In this document: piece after piece, positions 51,487 to 60,402 of the stretch
Layout of the letters: each line of letters opens with the position of its first letter
Numbering within the stretch: the stretch's first letter is position 1
Made by a program: the position numbers and the translations under genes
The notes under the pieces: model-generated
The model's database searches: none
Seen by the model: the letters and a program-made list of their open reading frames with translations, nothing else
What the model was told of the DNA's origin: nothing
Assembly (NCBI GenBank): GCA_963973915.1
Contig: CAXBBM010000010.1
Span: 1-64,000 of the forward strand
DNA length: 64,000 nucleotides
Source: Polycyclovorans sp002706265
GTDB taxonomy: Bacteria > Pseudomonadota > Gammaproteobacteria > Nevskiales > Nevskiaceae
Reading direction: 5' to 3'

Positions 51487-51802
51487 CCAACCGCTTGACG
51501 CCTGCGCCGCCGGGCGGTTGACGGCGCAGGCGGTCTAGGCCGCGCGGGTCTGTGGCACAAAGTTGTTGTGCCGGCATCGGTGCGTCGCGACACGCAACAC
51601 GGAGCAGGGCCAGGCCCGCCCGTCTGCACGGCCGACTTGGATCGTGCGCTTGCGATCGAGATGCAGATCAATCACGCTTCAGCTCCTGCAGAGGGTCGCG
51701 TTCAGACGACACCCGGCACACACCCCCGGTGACGGGGCGCTCAGGCCACACGAAATAAAGGTCGGGCGAGACCGTTCTAATAATTAAATTAATGGAGAGC
51801 TC
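51487..51802. other. Intergenic region without a supported gene
   Basis: An inverted repeat (51500-51509 with 51522-51531) follows the beta-propeller stop but lacks a T-tract, so it is only a weak terminator candidate. An AGGAG-preceded GTG frame of 46 codons on the minus strand (51675-51535) shows no recognisable product. The last 60 bp are A+T-rich and probably carry the promoter for the gene at 51803. Confidence 0.4.
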
Positions 51803-52732
51803 ATGCGTACTGATTCCCCCCGCCGTCGCCCGCGTGCCCGTCGTCTGGCACCGGGGCTGGCGCTGATGTGTGCCGCGTTGATGACCGGCCCGGTGCTCGC
51901 CTCCGAATCTGGCCGCACCTATTTTGCCCACGGGGGGCAGGTGGCCTATGCGGGGTTCATGCCGGCGCCGGGGACGGTGCAGGTGTATGGCTACTCGCTG
52001 TTCTATGACGTGGACTCGCTACGTGACAACGAGGGCAACAGCATTCCCGGCGTCAGCGCGGAGGCTTTTGCGCTCGCGCCGCGCGCGATCTATACCTTTG
52101 AGCAGCCTTGGCACGGGTACAAGGTGTCGGTGGGCGGCCTGGCCCAGGCCCTGCACTTGGGGCTGAACACGCCAATGGGGCAGTTCTTCGACAACGGCGC
52201 GCTGTTGTTCGGGCTTGAGGCCTACCTGAGTCGCTCGTTTGGCAACTTTCACGTCATGGGGGGGCTGATGGCCTATCTGCCCTGGGGCAATTACGACCCC
52301 AATGCCGTGGTCAACGTCATGTTCAACCGCTACGGCGGTGCCATCAACACCGCCGTGAGCTGGGTGCCGACACCGCGCTGGGACGTTTCACTGACCCTGG
52401 GGCACGAGTTCAAAGGCCGGAACCGCGACACGCAATACCGTGATGGCCAGCAGACCGGCCTGACCTATGGTGTGGCCTACCGGCCCTTCGAAGACACCCG
52501 CTGGGACCTGGGCTTCAGCGGCTACTACACGGTACAGGTCGAAGACGACCGGCAGTCCGGCGTCACCGTCGAGGGACAACGCCTGCGCAAAGTCACCATC
52601 GGGCCCAAGGCCAGCTTCTGGTTCAACCCGACCACGGCGGTGATCGTGCAGTGGCAAAAGGAATACGAGGTTCGCAATGCGCCCCGCGGTGACCAGTTCT
52701 GGTTGATGACCTCCTTCCGGCTGGGGTCGTAA
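51803..52732 (+). CDS. Outer-membrane transporter-like protein (phenol-degradation MetA type)
   Basis: The 309-residue protein has a basic N-terminus, a signal peptide ending in ALA or VLA, and a mature beta-barrel pattern with alternating aromatic strands (VSVGGLAQALHLG, RWDVSLTLGHEF, FWLMTSFRLG). It matches the SphA/phenol-meta-pathway transporter family thought to admit aromatic or hydrophobic substrates. It ends in Ser and not Phe. GGAGAG precedes the ATG, 7 bp away. Confidence 0.75.
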   Translation: MRTDSPRRRPRARRLAPGLALMCAALMTGPVLASESGRTYFAHGGQVAYAGFMPAPGTVQVYGYSLFYDVDSLRDNEGNSIPGVSAEAFALAPRAIYTFEQPWHGYKVSVGGLAQALHLGLNTPMGQFFDNGALLFGLEAYLSRSFGNFHVMGGLMAYLPWGNYDPNAVVNVMFNRYGGAINTAVSWVPTPRWDVSLTLGHEFKGRNRDTQYRDGQQTGLTYGVAYRPFEDTRWDLGFSGYYTVQVEDDRQSGVTVEGQRLRKVTIGPKASFWFNPTTAVIVQWQKEYEVRNAPRGDQFWLMTSFRLGS

Positions 52733-52782
52733 CGGCGCTTGCGCCGTGACGCGTGCTGGCCCGCCGGCACGCTGCCCCCCTT

Positions 52783-54423
52783 TCAGACGGCAAAACTGGC
52801 CTCGATGGCCTGGACCGACACCCATTCGGCCGGCAGGGTGCCCAGCGCCAGACCGTGCGCCCGGGCGATGCGGCTGCGGATGAAGGCGGTGGCGTTGGGG
52901 TGGTTCATGCGCAGCAGACAGGCGGCCTGCAGCGCCAGCGCGACCCGCTCGACCACGTGGCGCGAGCGGGTTTCCAGCGTGGCGGCCGCGTCGAACGCGT
53001 GGGCCAGCCCCGCCAGCTCGCGGTCGAGATCGGGGTCCATGCCGCGCGCGTCCATCAGCTCGGCGAACAGCGCGTCGCGGGTCTCGGGCTCCCGCGACAG
53101 CGCCCGCAGCACGTCGAGGCACTGCACGTTGCCGCTGCCTTCCCAGATCGAGTTCAGTGGCGCCTGCCGGTACAGACGCGGCAGCAGACTTTCTTCCACG
53201 TAGCCGGCACCGCCCAGGCATTCCTGCGCTTCGTTGACCACGGACGGCGCGCGGCGGCAGATCCAGTACTTGCCGATGGCGGTGGCGATGCGCGCGAACG
53301 CGGCCTGCACCGCGTCGTTCGGCCCCTGATCAACCGCCTGGGCGACGCGCATGGCCAGCGCCAGATGGCCGTCGTTCTCGATCACCAGATCGTGGAGCAC
53401 GTTCTGCATGAGTGGCTGGGCGATCAGCGGTCTGCCAAAGGCGCTGCGCTGCCGGCAATGGTGAATCGCCTGCACGGTGGCCTGACGCATCAGGCCCGCC
53501 GAGGCCACCATGCAGTCCAGCCGGGTGAGCGCCACCATTTCCAGAATGGTGCGCACGCCGCGCCCTTCGTCCCCCACGCGCCAACCGACGGCGTTCTGGA
53601 ACTCCACCTCTGAACTGGCGTTGCTGCGATCGCCCAGCTTGTCCTTGAGGCGCTGGATGTGGATGCGATTGCGGCGGCCGTCGTCCCGTATTTTCGGCAG
53701 CAAGAAGCAGGTGATGCCGGCCGGCGCCTGCGCCAACACCAGCCAGGCGTCGCACATCGGCGCCGATAAGAACCACTTGTGGCCCACCAGCGTGTAGCTG
53801 CCGTCCGGCTGCGCGACGGCGGTGGTGGTATTGCTGCGCACGTCCGAGCCGCCCTGCTTTTCGGTCATGCCCATGCCCAGGGTGCAGCCGCGCTTGTCGG
53901 CGGCCGGCAGCACGCGCGGGTCGTAGTGTTGCGAGGTGATGCGGGGTTCCCACACCGCCGCCAGCTCGGGGCTGTGGCGCAGCGCCGGGATGGCGGCGTA
54001 GGTCATGGTCAGCGGGCAGCCGGTGCCGGCCTCGAACTGCGCATGCTGGTAGGTGATGGCCGAACGGGCGACGTGCGCGGCCGGCCGGTCGGCATGCCAC
54101 CACGCAAAGGCGTGCAGGCCGTGTTCCATGGCCAGGGTCATGCAGCGGTGGTAGGCGGGGTGAAATTCCACCTCGTCGATGCGATGACCAAAGCGGTCGA
54201 AGGCCTTCAGCCTGGGGGGATTTTCATTGGCCAGCCGCCCCTGTTCCAGCAGCTCCGACCCCGCCACCGCGCCGTAGGCGCTGAGCTGCGGCCGCGCCCA
54301 GCCGGCGCCGTAGTGCGCCACGGCCGCCTGCAGCATCGGATCGCTGTCGAAGGCATTGAAGCCTTCGAGCACGCGGGGCTGGTTGTCGACGTGATGGGTG
54401 TCAAACGCCTTGAAATCGGACAT
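52783..54423 (-). CDS. aidB: AidB-type acyl-CoA dehydrogenase
   Basis: The 546-residue protein matches AidB across its length: the acyl-CoA dehydrogenase N-terminal and middle domains (TMTYAAIPALRH, MTEKQGGSDVRSNTT) and the C-terminal alpha domain. Glu428 in SIWEGSGNV is the family-conserved base position. AidB is induced in the adaptive response to alkylation and may dehydrogenate isovaleryl-CoA or protect DNA; which applies here is uncertain. It is not close to the ATL gene, so no alkylation operon is claimed. Confidence 0.93.
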   Translation of the reverse strand: MSDFKAFDTHHVDNQPRVLEGFNAFDSDPMLQAAVAHYGAGWARPQLSAYGAVAGSELLEQGRLANENPPRLKAFDRFGHRIDEVEFHPAYHRCMTLAMEHGLHAFAWWHADRPAAHVARSAITYQHAQFEAGTGCPLTMTYAAIPALRHSPELAAVWEPRITSQHYDPRVLPAADKRGCTLGMGMTEKQGGSDVRSNTTTAVAQPDGSYTLVGHKWFLSAPMCDAWLVLAQAPAGITCFLLPKIRDDGRRNRIHIQRLKDKLGDRSNASSEVEFQNAVGWRVGDEGRGVRTILEMVALTRLDCMVASAGLMRQATVQAIHHCRQRSAFGRPLIAQPLMQNVLHDLVIENDGHLALAMRVAQAVDQGPNDAVQAAFARIATAIGKYWICRRAPSVVNEAQECLGGAGYVEESLLPRLYRQAPLNSIWEGSGNVQCLDVLRALSREPETRDALFAELMDARGMDPDLDRELAGLAHAFDAAATLETRSRHVVERVALALQAACLLRMNHPNATAFIRSRIARAHGLALGTLPAEWVSVQAIEASFAV

Positions 54424-54473
54424 GGGAAAACCTCACAAGCGCGCAAAAAAGGGGCCGCACGACGGGGGCGGCA

Positions 54474-55262
54474 TCAGGACGCGTCGAAGTCGCCATGGCG
54501 ACCCCTGCCGCTGGAAAAGCGCTTTGCGCCCGACACGGTTTCGCCCGCCTGCAGCGCCGCCATGCCGTGTTCAAACTCCTGCGCGATGGCCTCCGGCTCG
54601 GACAGGTGCCATTGCGCCAGTACGCTCTGGCGGTCGCCGCGCAGGCACGTCTGCGGAAACGCGCACAGGGCCTCTGCCCACTGCAGCGCCGCCTCCAGCG
54701 CCTGGCCGGTGGGCACGACGCGATTGGCGAGGCCGAAACTCAGGGCCTCGTCTGCGGCAACCGGCCGGCCCGTCAGAATCATGTCCATCGCGCGGCTGTG
54801 GCCGATGAGTCGCGGCAGACGCACGGTGCCTCCGTCGATCAGCGGCACGCCGAAACGACGGCAGAACACGCCGAACACCGCGCTTTCGGCCGCCACGCGC
54901 AGGTCGCACCAGCAGGCCAGCTCCAGGCCGCCAGCCACGCAATACCCCTCAACCGCTGCGATCACCGGCTTGGTGAGCTGCAGACGGGTCGGCCCCATCG
55001 GGCCGTCGCCTGCGGCGTCGACCCGGTTGGCACGTTCGGCATCGCCGCTGGCCACGGCATTCAGATCAGCGCCGGCACAGAAATGCTCACCGGCACCGGT
55101 GAGGATGGCGACCTTGAGACGGTCATCCGCCTCGAAGGCCCGAAACGCCTCGGCCAGCGCCGCAGCGGTGGGCCGGTCCACGCAATTGCGGACCTCAGGG
55201 CGGTTGAGGGTGACGCGCCAGCAGGCGCCGTGGCGCTGGGTCAGTACCGGGGCATCGCGCAT
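54474..55262 (-). CDS. Enoyl-CoA hydratase/isomerase (crotonase) family protein
   Basis: The 262-residue protein has the crotonase oxyanion blocks (GEHFCAGADLNA and VEGYCVAGGLELACWCD). The second catalytic glutamate position is not obvious: RFGVPLIDGGTVRLPRLIG has Ile-Asp instead of Glu, so it may be a crotonase other than a hydratase. Start 55262 gives MRDAPVLTQRHG. It lies 50 bp upstream of aidB on the same strand, which fits an acyl-CoA catabolic unit. Confidence 0.9.
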   Translation of the reverse strand: MRDAPVLTQRHGACWRVTLNRPEVRNCVDRPTAAALAEAFRAFEADDRLKVAILTGAGEHFCAGADLNAVASGDAERANRVDAAGDGPMGPTRLQLTKPVIAAVEGYCVAGGLELACWCDLRVAAESAVFGVFCRRFGVPLIDGGTVRLPRLIGHSRAMDMILTGRPVAADEALSFGLANRVVPTGQALEAALQWAEALCAFPQTCLRGDRQSVLAQWHLSEPEAIAQEFEHGMAALQAGETVSGAKRFSSGRGRHGDFDAS

Positions 55263-55446
55263 GGCGGGACTCCTGGGGAGGCGGCAGCGGCGACCGGCCC
55301 CGGGCGCCGCGTCCGACGCCGCACGAAGGGCCGCCCGTACGCAAGGCCACGGCGGTCGCGGCACAAACCCGTGTCGGCAAACGCCGCACGCGCCGGCCCA
55401 TCGGGCCGCAGCACGGATGAAGGACGGCGCACAAGGCGGGGCACGG

Positions 55447-56358
55447 TCAGTCGGCCAACGCCGCCTCGCCCGCCAGCCGGCTTTCCTGAAAGCGCATCAG
55501 GCGCTTGAACAGGCGGTCGGGATCGACACCCAGGGTTTCGAACGAGCCGGCGATGGGCTCCAGCATGCCGACCATGCCGCTGCGGGTCAGGTCGTAGCAC
55601 TCGTGGAACTGGTCAGGGTTGAAGCCCAGGTTCACGGCATGGTCGCGGCTCTTCTTCACGTGCGTGGCTTCGTCGCGGCGGATGTGTTTGATCAGCCGGG
55701 CAAAGCCGTCGATCTTGTTGACCCGGCTCGAACCCAGCAGGGCGCTGAGTGAGATGCACACGCCCGAATCCAGCCCGGTGAGCCGGGCGAAGTGGGTGGC
55801 GACCTCGCGGCTGGCGACGCGCATGAACAGGCGCCGGGTGCGGCGGCGGATGGCGTCAATGTCGTCCGGCACCGGCAGGTGGCTGCGGGCGGCATGGATC
55901 AACCAGGCGTGAACGCGTTCCTCGGCTTCGATTTCGCGCAGGGCCTGATGGTCGGCAACGACCTGTTCGGCCGGGATGCGGTGGCACTCGTGGTGAAACA
56001 CGTTGACCGCCGACTCTTCCGCGCAAACCAGAATCGCGAGAATGCGGGCGACCGCCAACTGGGATTCATCGTCCACGCCGAGCAGCAGGCTGTCACGCGT
56101 GGCCACGTCATCGGCGTAGGCCGAGAGCATGGACGTGGCGCGGGCGTGCGAGCCGGCATTCCAGGTCAGATCGGCCAGCAGTGCGGCCGGATGCTGCGCC
56201 TGAGATGCGGAATCGGGCGCCGGGTAGGCAAAGCAGAACGGCGCAAAGTCGGGCGTTTCCAGCAGGCGCGCCGACACGGCCGTTGGCGCCACTGGTGCGG
56301 CCTCGGCCTCGATGGCGGCGAGTTGGTCAGAAAAACTGGCCTCGAAATCATCCCGCAT
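55447..56358 (-). CDS. Ferritin-like (di-iron) protein
   Basis: The 303-residue helical protein has two E-x-x-H motifs (E147-RV-H150 and E230-AT-H233), plus conserved E114/E115 (AEESAVNVFHHE) and H240. That spacing fits a ferritin-like four-helix di-iron centre as in AurF-like oxygenases or related enzymes. No substrate is known. It is 184 bp upstream of the crotonase gene on the same strand. Start 56358 gives MRDDFEASFS. Confidence 0.7.
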   Translation of the reverse strand: MRDDFEASFSDQLAAIEAEAAPVAPTAVSARLLETPDFAPFCFAYPAPDSASQAQHPAALLADLTWNAGSHARATSMLSAYADDVATRDSLLLGVDDESQLAVARILAILVCAEESAVNVFHHECHRIPAEQVVADHQALREIEAEERVHAWLIHAARSHLPVPDDIDAIRRRTRRLFMRVASREVATHFARLTGLDSGVCISLSALLGSSRVNKIDGFARLIKHIRRDEATHVKKSRDHAVNLGFNPDQFHECYDLTRSGMVGMLEPIAGSFETLGVDPDRLFKRLMRFQESRLAGEAALAD

Positions 56359-56472
56359 GTGCTCACTCCAGCCTGCCCCGAAGGGCGTGTACAAACCGGA
56401 ATGATAGGGGACGTAGCGCTGACACCCAACCGTCGCACCGCGTCAGGCGGCTGGCGCCTGCGTCAATGGCGG

Positions 56473-57162
56473 TCAATCCCGCGGCGTGCCCGCCAGATCG
56501 GCGACCCGGTCGTTCAAGCCCAACAGCGCCTCCTGCACCTGCTGGCGCACCGCCTCCATCTCGGCGTCACCGGCGCCCTTGGGCACGGTGAACGGCCCGT
56601 CCCAGCCGTAGGCCAGGGTGGTAAAGGGCGACGGCACGATCATCCGGTCCCACGAGCCGAGCCGCCTGTGGCGCCTGGCGTGGTAGCTCATGGCAAGAAT
56701 CGGCAAGCCGGTGAGGCGGGCCGCCGCGACCACGCCGGCCTGCACTTGGTACACCGGCCCGCGCGGACCGTCTGGCGTGATGCCCAGATCAGCACCCGCC
56801 TTGGCGGCGCGCAGCATTTCGCGCAGGGCCTGCGTCCCCCCGCGGCTGGACGAGCCGCGAATGCAGACCACGCCCAGATTGCGCATGGTCTCGGCGGCCA
56901 GCGTGCCGTCGCGCGAGGCGCTGGCCAGCGGCCGGAACACGCGCCCTTCGGGCGCATGGGCCACATAGCCCATGGGCCCCACGATGTTGCGGTTGTGCCA
57001 GGCCACCATGATGAAACGCTGGCCACTGGCAAAATGCGCGTCGAGCAGCGCCTTGTTGTGAAACCGTTTGCGGCTGCTGACGTAAATGAAGCGCGCAAGC
57101 AGCGCCAGGCACACGCCCAAAATGCGGGCCTTGAGCGTGATCGGTGCAATGTCGGTGGGCAT
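56473..57162 (-). CDS. DUF374 lysophospholipid acyltransferase-like protein
   Basis: The 229-residue protein has a membrane-associated N-terminus and the DUF374/LPLAT blocks WHNRN, SRDGTLAAETM, RGSSSRGGTQALREM and TPDGPRGP. These fit the LpxL/HtrB-like KDO acyltransferase clan, probably acylating a lipid headgroup. An in-frame extension toward 58140 is the shadow of the divergent hydrolase, so start 57162 (MPTDIAPITL) is used. Confidence 0.87.
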   Translation of the reverse strand: MPTDIAPITLKARILGVCLALLARFIYVSSRKRFHNKALLDAHFASGQRFIMVAWHNRNIVGPMGYVAHAPEGRVFRPLASASRDGTLAAETMRNLGVVCIRGSSSRGGTQALREMLRAAKAGADLGITPDGPRGPVYQVQAGVVAAARLTGLPILAMSYHARRHRRLGSWDRMIVPSPFTTLAYGWDGPFTVPKGAGDAEMEAVRQQVQEALLGLNDRVADLAGTPRD

Positions 57163-57237
57163 GGATGGGATCTGACCAATCGGGTGGACGGCGGCGGACA
57201 AAACGTGCCGCCGCATCAATGAGGGGGAGCATAGGCA

Positions 57238-58182
57238 ATGCTGGGCTACGGAGCACTGGGAATCATCGGCCTGCTGGCGGGCCTGGCGCTGTTCAGCCTG
57301 TGGGGCCAGCACCGCATCGAGCGCGAGGTGCCGCCCATCGGCCAGTTCATCGATATCGACGGCGTGCGCCTGCATTACATCGAGCGCGGTCGCGGCCAGC
57401 CCATCATTCTGCTGCACGGCGCCAGCTCGAATCTGCGTGACTTTGCCACCAGCATTGTGGACGCGCTGGCGCGCGACTACCGGGTGCTGGCCTTCGACCG
57501 CCCCGGGTATGGCTACAGCCAGAGGCTGCCGGGCGACTGGGCCGACCCCGCCAGCGTGATGGACCTGATCTTGCGGGCCAGCACGCAATTGGGTGCCGAG
57601 CAGCCCATCGTGCTGGGTCACTCGTGGTCGGGCGCCCTGGTCATGGCCGCGCTGGTGGAATACCCCGACCGCATCCGCGGTGGCGTGTCGCTGGCCGGCG
57701 TGGCCGGTCACTGGGCAGGCTCGGTGGGCTGGACCTACGACATTGGCAAGCTGCCGGTGATTGGCCCGCTGTTCGCCTGGACCATGGTCTACCCGGTGGG
57801 CCGTGACCACATTCACGACGCGGTGGTGGGCGTGCTTGCACCCGACCCGGTGCCGCCCGCTTATGTCGACAACATTGGCGGCCGGCTCGCGCTGCGGCCC
57901 CGGTCGTTTCTGTACAACGTGGAAGACACGACGCGGCTCAATGAGTACATGCAGAACCTCAGTCCACGCTACGACGAAATCACCCAACCGCTGCTGATCA
58001 TTCACGGCGAGGCCGATACGCTGGTGCCCTTCTGGAATCATGGTCGCCGCGTGCTGCCCGTGGTGCAGCATGCGCAGGTGGTGATGATTCCCGGCGCCGG
58101 CCACGCGCCGCATCATGCGCACCCCGGTGCGGTCACGCACGCCATTGTCAGATCTTTTCCGCCCACGGTTGAATCACCATGA
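57238..58182 (+). CDS. Alpha/beta hydrolase
   Basis: The 314-residue protein has an N-terminal membrane anchor (GIIGLLAGLALFSLWG). The alpha/beta hydrolase fold follows: LLHGASSN oxyanion strand, GHSWSG nucleophile (Ser), GEADTLVPFW acid and GAGHAPHHAHP histidine. A cap region lies in between. Substrate unknown. GGGGGAG precedes the ATG. It overlaps the DUF2939 gene by 4 bp. Confidence 0.9.
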   Translation: MLGYGALGIIGLLAGLALFSLWGQHRIEREVPPIGQFIDIDGVRLHYIERGRGQPIILLHGASSNLRDFATSIVDALARDYRVLAFDRPGYGYSQRLPGDWADPASVMDLILRASTQLGAEQPIVLGHSWSGALVMAALVEYPDRIRGGVSLAGVAGHWAGSVGWTYDIGKLPVIGPLFAWTMVYPVGRDHIHDAVVGVLAPDPVPPAYVDNIGGRLALRPRSFLYNVEDTTRLNEYMQNLSPRYDEITQPLLIIHGEADTLVPFWNHGRRVLPVVQHAQVVMIPGAGHAPHHAHPGAVTHAIVRSFPPTVESP

Positions 58183-58715
58183 AAATCCTCTTCGCGCTGC
58201 TCATGGCGCTGGTGGGCGGTGCGCTGTTTGCCCAGCCTTACTACACCGCTTACCAGATGCGCGCCGCGGCCGACCGGCGCGACCACGAGGCGCTGGCCAC
58301 CTACATCGACTTTCCTGCCGTGCGCGCCAGTCTCAAGCGTCAGGGCACCGAGTTTGCGCAGCGTCAGGTTGCGAAGAAGGTCGGCGAGGGCCCGCTGTCG
58401 GAGCTTGGGGGTCTGCTCGGCAGCGTGCTCAGTGACCGCATGATCGATGCCGCCGTCACGCCGGAAAGCCTGGGCAGGCTGATGGCGCAGGACCCGGCCC
58501 AACCCGCAGCACCAAGCCCGCCGGCCGAGCCGGGCGACCCCGGGCGTCCGCAGCCCCGACCCGAACCCGACCCCGAACCCGAGCTGCGGTTTGGCTACAC
58601 CGCCTGGGACCGCTTCGAGGTGACCTCGGATGACCACGGCCAGATCACCCGCATGGTGCTCGGCCGGCAGGGGCTGGCGTGGCGGCTGATCGCGGTCATT
58701 CTCGAAGACCGATAG
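58179..58715 (+). CDS. DUF2939 protein
   Basis: The 178-residue protein has an N-terminal hydrophobic helix or signal (ILFALLMALVGGALFA) and the DUF2939 pattern YTAYQMRAAADRRDHEALATYIDF and TPESLGRLM. A Pro/Glu/Arg-rich linker follows, then a C-terminal beta region. The family is of unknown function. It is coupled to the hydrolase by the ATGA overlap. Confidence 0.85.
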   Translation: MKILFALLMALVGGALFAQPYYTAYQMRAAADRRDHEALATYIDFPAVRASLKRQGTEFAQRQVAKKVGEGPLSELGGLLGSVLSDRMIDAAVTPESLGRLMAQDPAQPAAPSPPAEPGDPGRPQPRPEPDPEPELRFGYTAWDRFEVTSDDHGQITRMVLGRQGLAWRLIAVILEDR

Positions 58716-58734
58716 CGATCGGCCACCGCCGCGA

Positions 58735-60228
58735 TCAGGCCGCGTTCCTGATGGCGGCCTTGGCCATGTCGTCAAAGCGCAGCTTGCCGTCTTCGATCTT
58801 GCCGTAGCGCAGTTCGGGCACGTCCCGCAGGTAGTTCTGCGACATCTGCCACGGGCTCTGCGTGCCCTGGCGCGGCAGGGTTGCGGCGGCACGCTTCACG
58901 TAGCCCGATGACAGTGCCCCGAGAATGGTGTTGTTCTCGTCCATGCAGCCTTCATCATCGCGCGGCACTGCCGTGCGGTAGCCCTTGGCATCCATGTGCT
59001 TGATCAGGCGGCAGAGGTATTCGCAGGCAATGTCCACCTTCAGCGTCCACGAGATGTTGGTGTAGCCGACGATCATCGCGGCGTTGGGCACGTCCTGCAT
59101 CAGCACGCCCTTGTAGAGCATGTGCTCACGCGGCTGGATGGGCTTGCCATCGACCACCATTTCGCTGCCGCCCAGCATCTGCACCTGCAGGCCGGTGGCG
59201 GTGACGATGATGTCGGCCTTGAGTTCCTGGCCCGATTTGAGGCGAATGCCGTCGGGGGTAAAGGTGTCGATGTGGTCGGTTTCGACACTGGCCTTGCCGG
59301 CGCGAATGGCCTTGAACAGATCGCCACTGGGCACCACGCACAGGCGCTCGTCCCAGGGGTTGTAACGGGGGGTGAAGTGGCGCATGTCGGCGTGCGCGCC
59401 GATCTGCTTTTTCACCCGGCCGAGCAGGAAGCGTCTCATCGCATCGGGCCGGCGCCGCGAAAACTCGAAGAGCCCCCGCGCCAGCAGAATGTTGCGGCTG
59501 CGGTTGAGCTTGTAGGCGAGCTTTGACGGCAGCCATTTCTGCAGGCCGGCGGCCAGCTTGTCGATGCTCGGCACCGACAGGATGTAGGTGGGCGAGCGCT
59601 GCAACATGGTCACGTGTTCGGCATCGGGCGCCATCGACGGCACCAGCGTGATGGCGGTGGCGCCGCTGCCGATGATGACCACGCGCTTGCCCGAATAATC
59701 GAGGTCTTTCGGCCAGAACTGCGGGTGGACGATCTGGCCCTTGAAGTCCTTCTCGCCCGGAAATTCGGGGCGGTAGCCCTGGTCGTAGTTGTAGTAGCCG
59801 GTGCAACCGATCAGAAACCGTGCGGTGTAGGTTTCGGCTTCGCCGTCGTCGGTAGCGGCGTCCACCGTCCACAGGGCCTCTTCGGAAGACCACGACGCGC
59901 GCAGCACCTTGCGGCCAAAGCGGATGTGCCGGGGCACGTCATATTCGGCGGCCGTGGCGTTCACGTACGCACGGATCGACGGCCCGTCGGCAAGAATTTT
60001 CGGCTCGGTCCACGGACGAAACTGGAAGCCGAAGCTGTACATGTCAGAGTCCGAGCGGATGCCCGGATAGTTGAACAGCGACCAGGTGCCGCCAATCTCC
60101 TGCCGTCGCTCGAGAATCGCGAAGCGCTTGCCCGGGCATTGCCGGGTGAGGTGGCAGGCGGCGCCAATGCCGGAAATGCCGGCGCCAATGATCAGTACAT
60201 CCAGCGGTTGATTGCGCGTCTTCATCAT
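58735..60228 (-). CDS. Flavin-containing monooxygenase, Baeyer-Villiger type
   Basis: The 497-residue protein has the first Rossmann site GAGISG (15-20), the second GSGATA (187-192), and between them FKGQIVHPQFWP (162-173), a close match to the FxGxxxHxxxWP fingerprint of Baeyer-Villiger monooxygenases. It should insert oxygen into ketones or oxygenate sulfides or amines using NADPH. It is convergent with the DUF2939 gene. Confidence 0.93.
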   Translation of the reverse strand: MMKTRNQPLDVLIIGAGISGIGAACHLTRQCPGKRFAILERRQEIGGTWSLFNYPGIRSDSDMYSFGFQFRPWTEPKILADGPSIRAYVNATAAEYDVPRHIRFGRKVLRASWSSEEALWTVDAATDDGEAETYTARFLIGCTGYYNYDQGYRPEFPGEKDFKGQIVHPQFWPKDLDYSGKRVVIIGSGATAITLVPSMAPDAEHVTMLQRSPTYILSVPSIDKLAAGLQKWLPSKLAYKLNRSRNILLARGLFEFSRRRPDAMRRFLLGRVKKQIGAHADMRHFTPRYNPWDERLCVVPSGDLFKAIRAGKASVETDHIDTFTPDGIRLKSGQELKADIIVTATGLQVQMLGGSEMVVDGKPIQPREHMLYKGVLMQDVPNAAMIVGYTNISWTLKVDIACEYLCRLIKHMDAKGYRTAVPRDDEGCMDENNTILGALSSGYVKRAAATLPRQGTQSPWQMSQNYLRDVPELRYGKIEDGKLRFDDMAKAAIRNAA

Positions 60229-60390
60229 TCACTCCACTCACGACGGATCGCCTGACCACCGGGTCGGACGGGCGGCAAACCTTGCCAGCAAATGCTGTCA
60301 TCGACATGGGCTGCAGCGCCAGCCCGCAGCGGCGGTGGCAACACTTGGGGCGTTCAAAACCGCGCGCCCCTTGCCCTGAGCAATGCCGGC

Positions 60391-60396
60391 TAGAAT
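60391..60396 (+). promoter_or_regulatory. Candidate -10 (TAGAAT) giving a leaderless transcript
   Basis: TAGAAT lies 6 bp before the kleisin-like ATG at 60403, so a start 6-7 nt downstream of the hexamer would fall on the initiation codon. No Shine-Dalgarno or clear -35 is visible. Confidence 0.35.
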
Positions 60397-60402
60397 CAGC
60401 CG

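Noticed and set aside
51500..51531. Inverted repeat after the beta-propeller gene as a terminator
   Set aside because: 10-bp arms are present but no T-run follows, so it is not a typical intrinsic terminator.
51535..51675. 46-codon minus-strand GTG frame with AGGAG upstream
   Set aside because: The ribosome binding site is good but the product is short and unrecognised, and no promoter or conservation can be shown.
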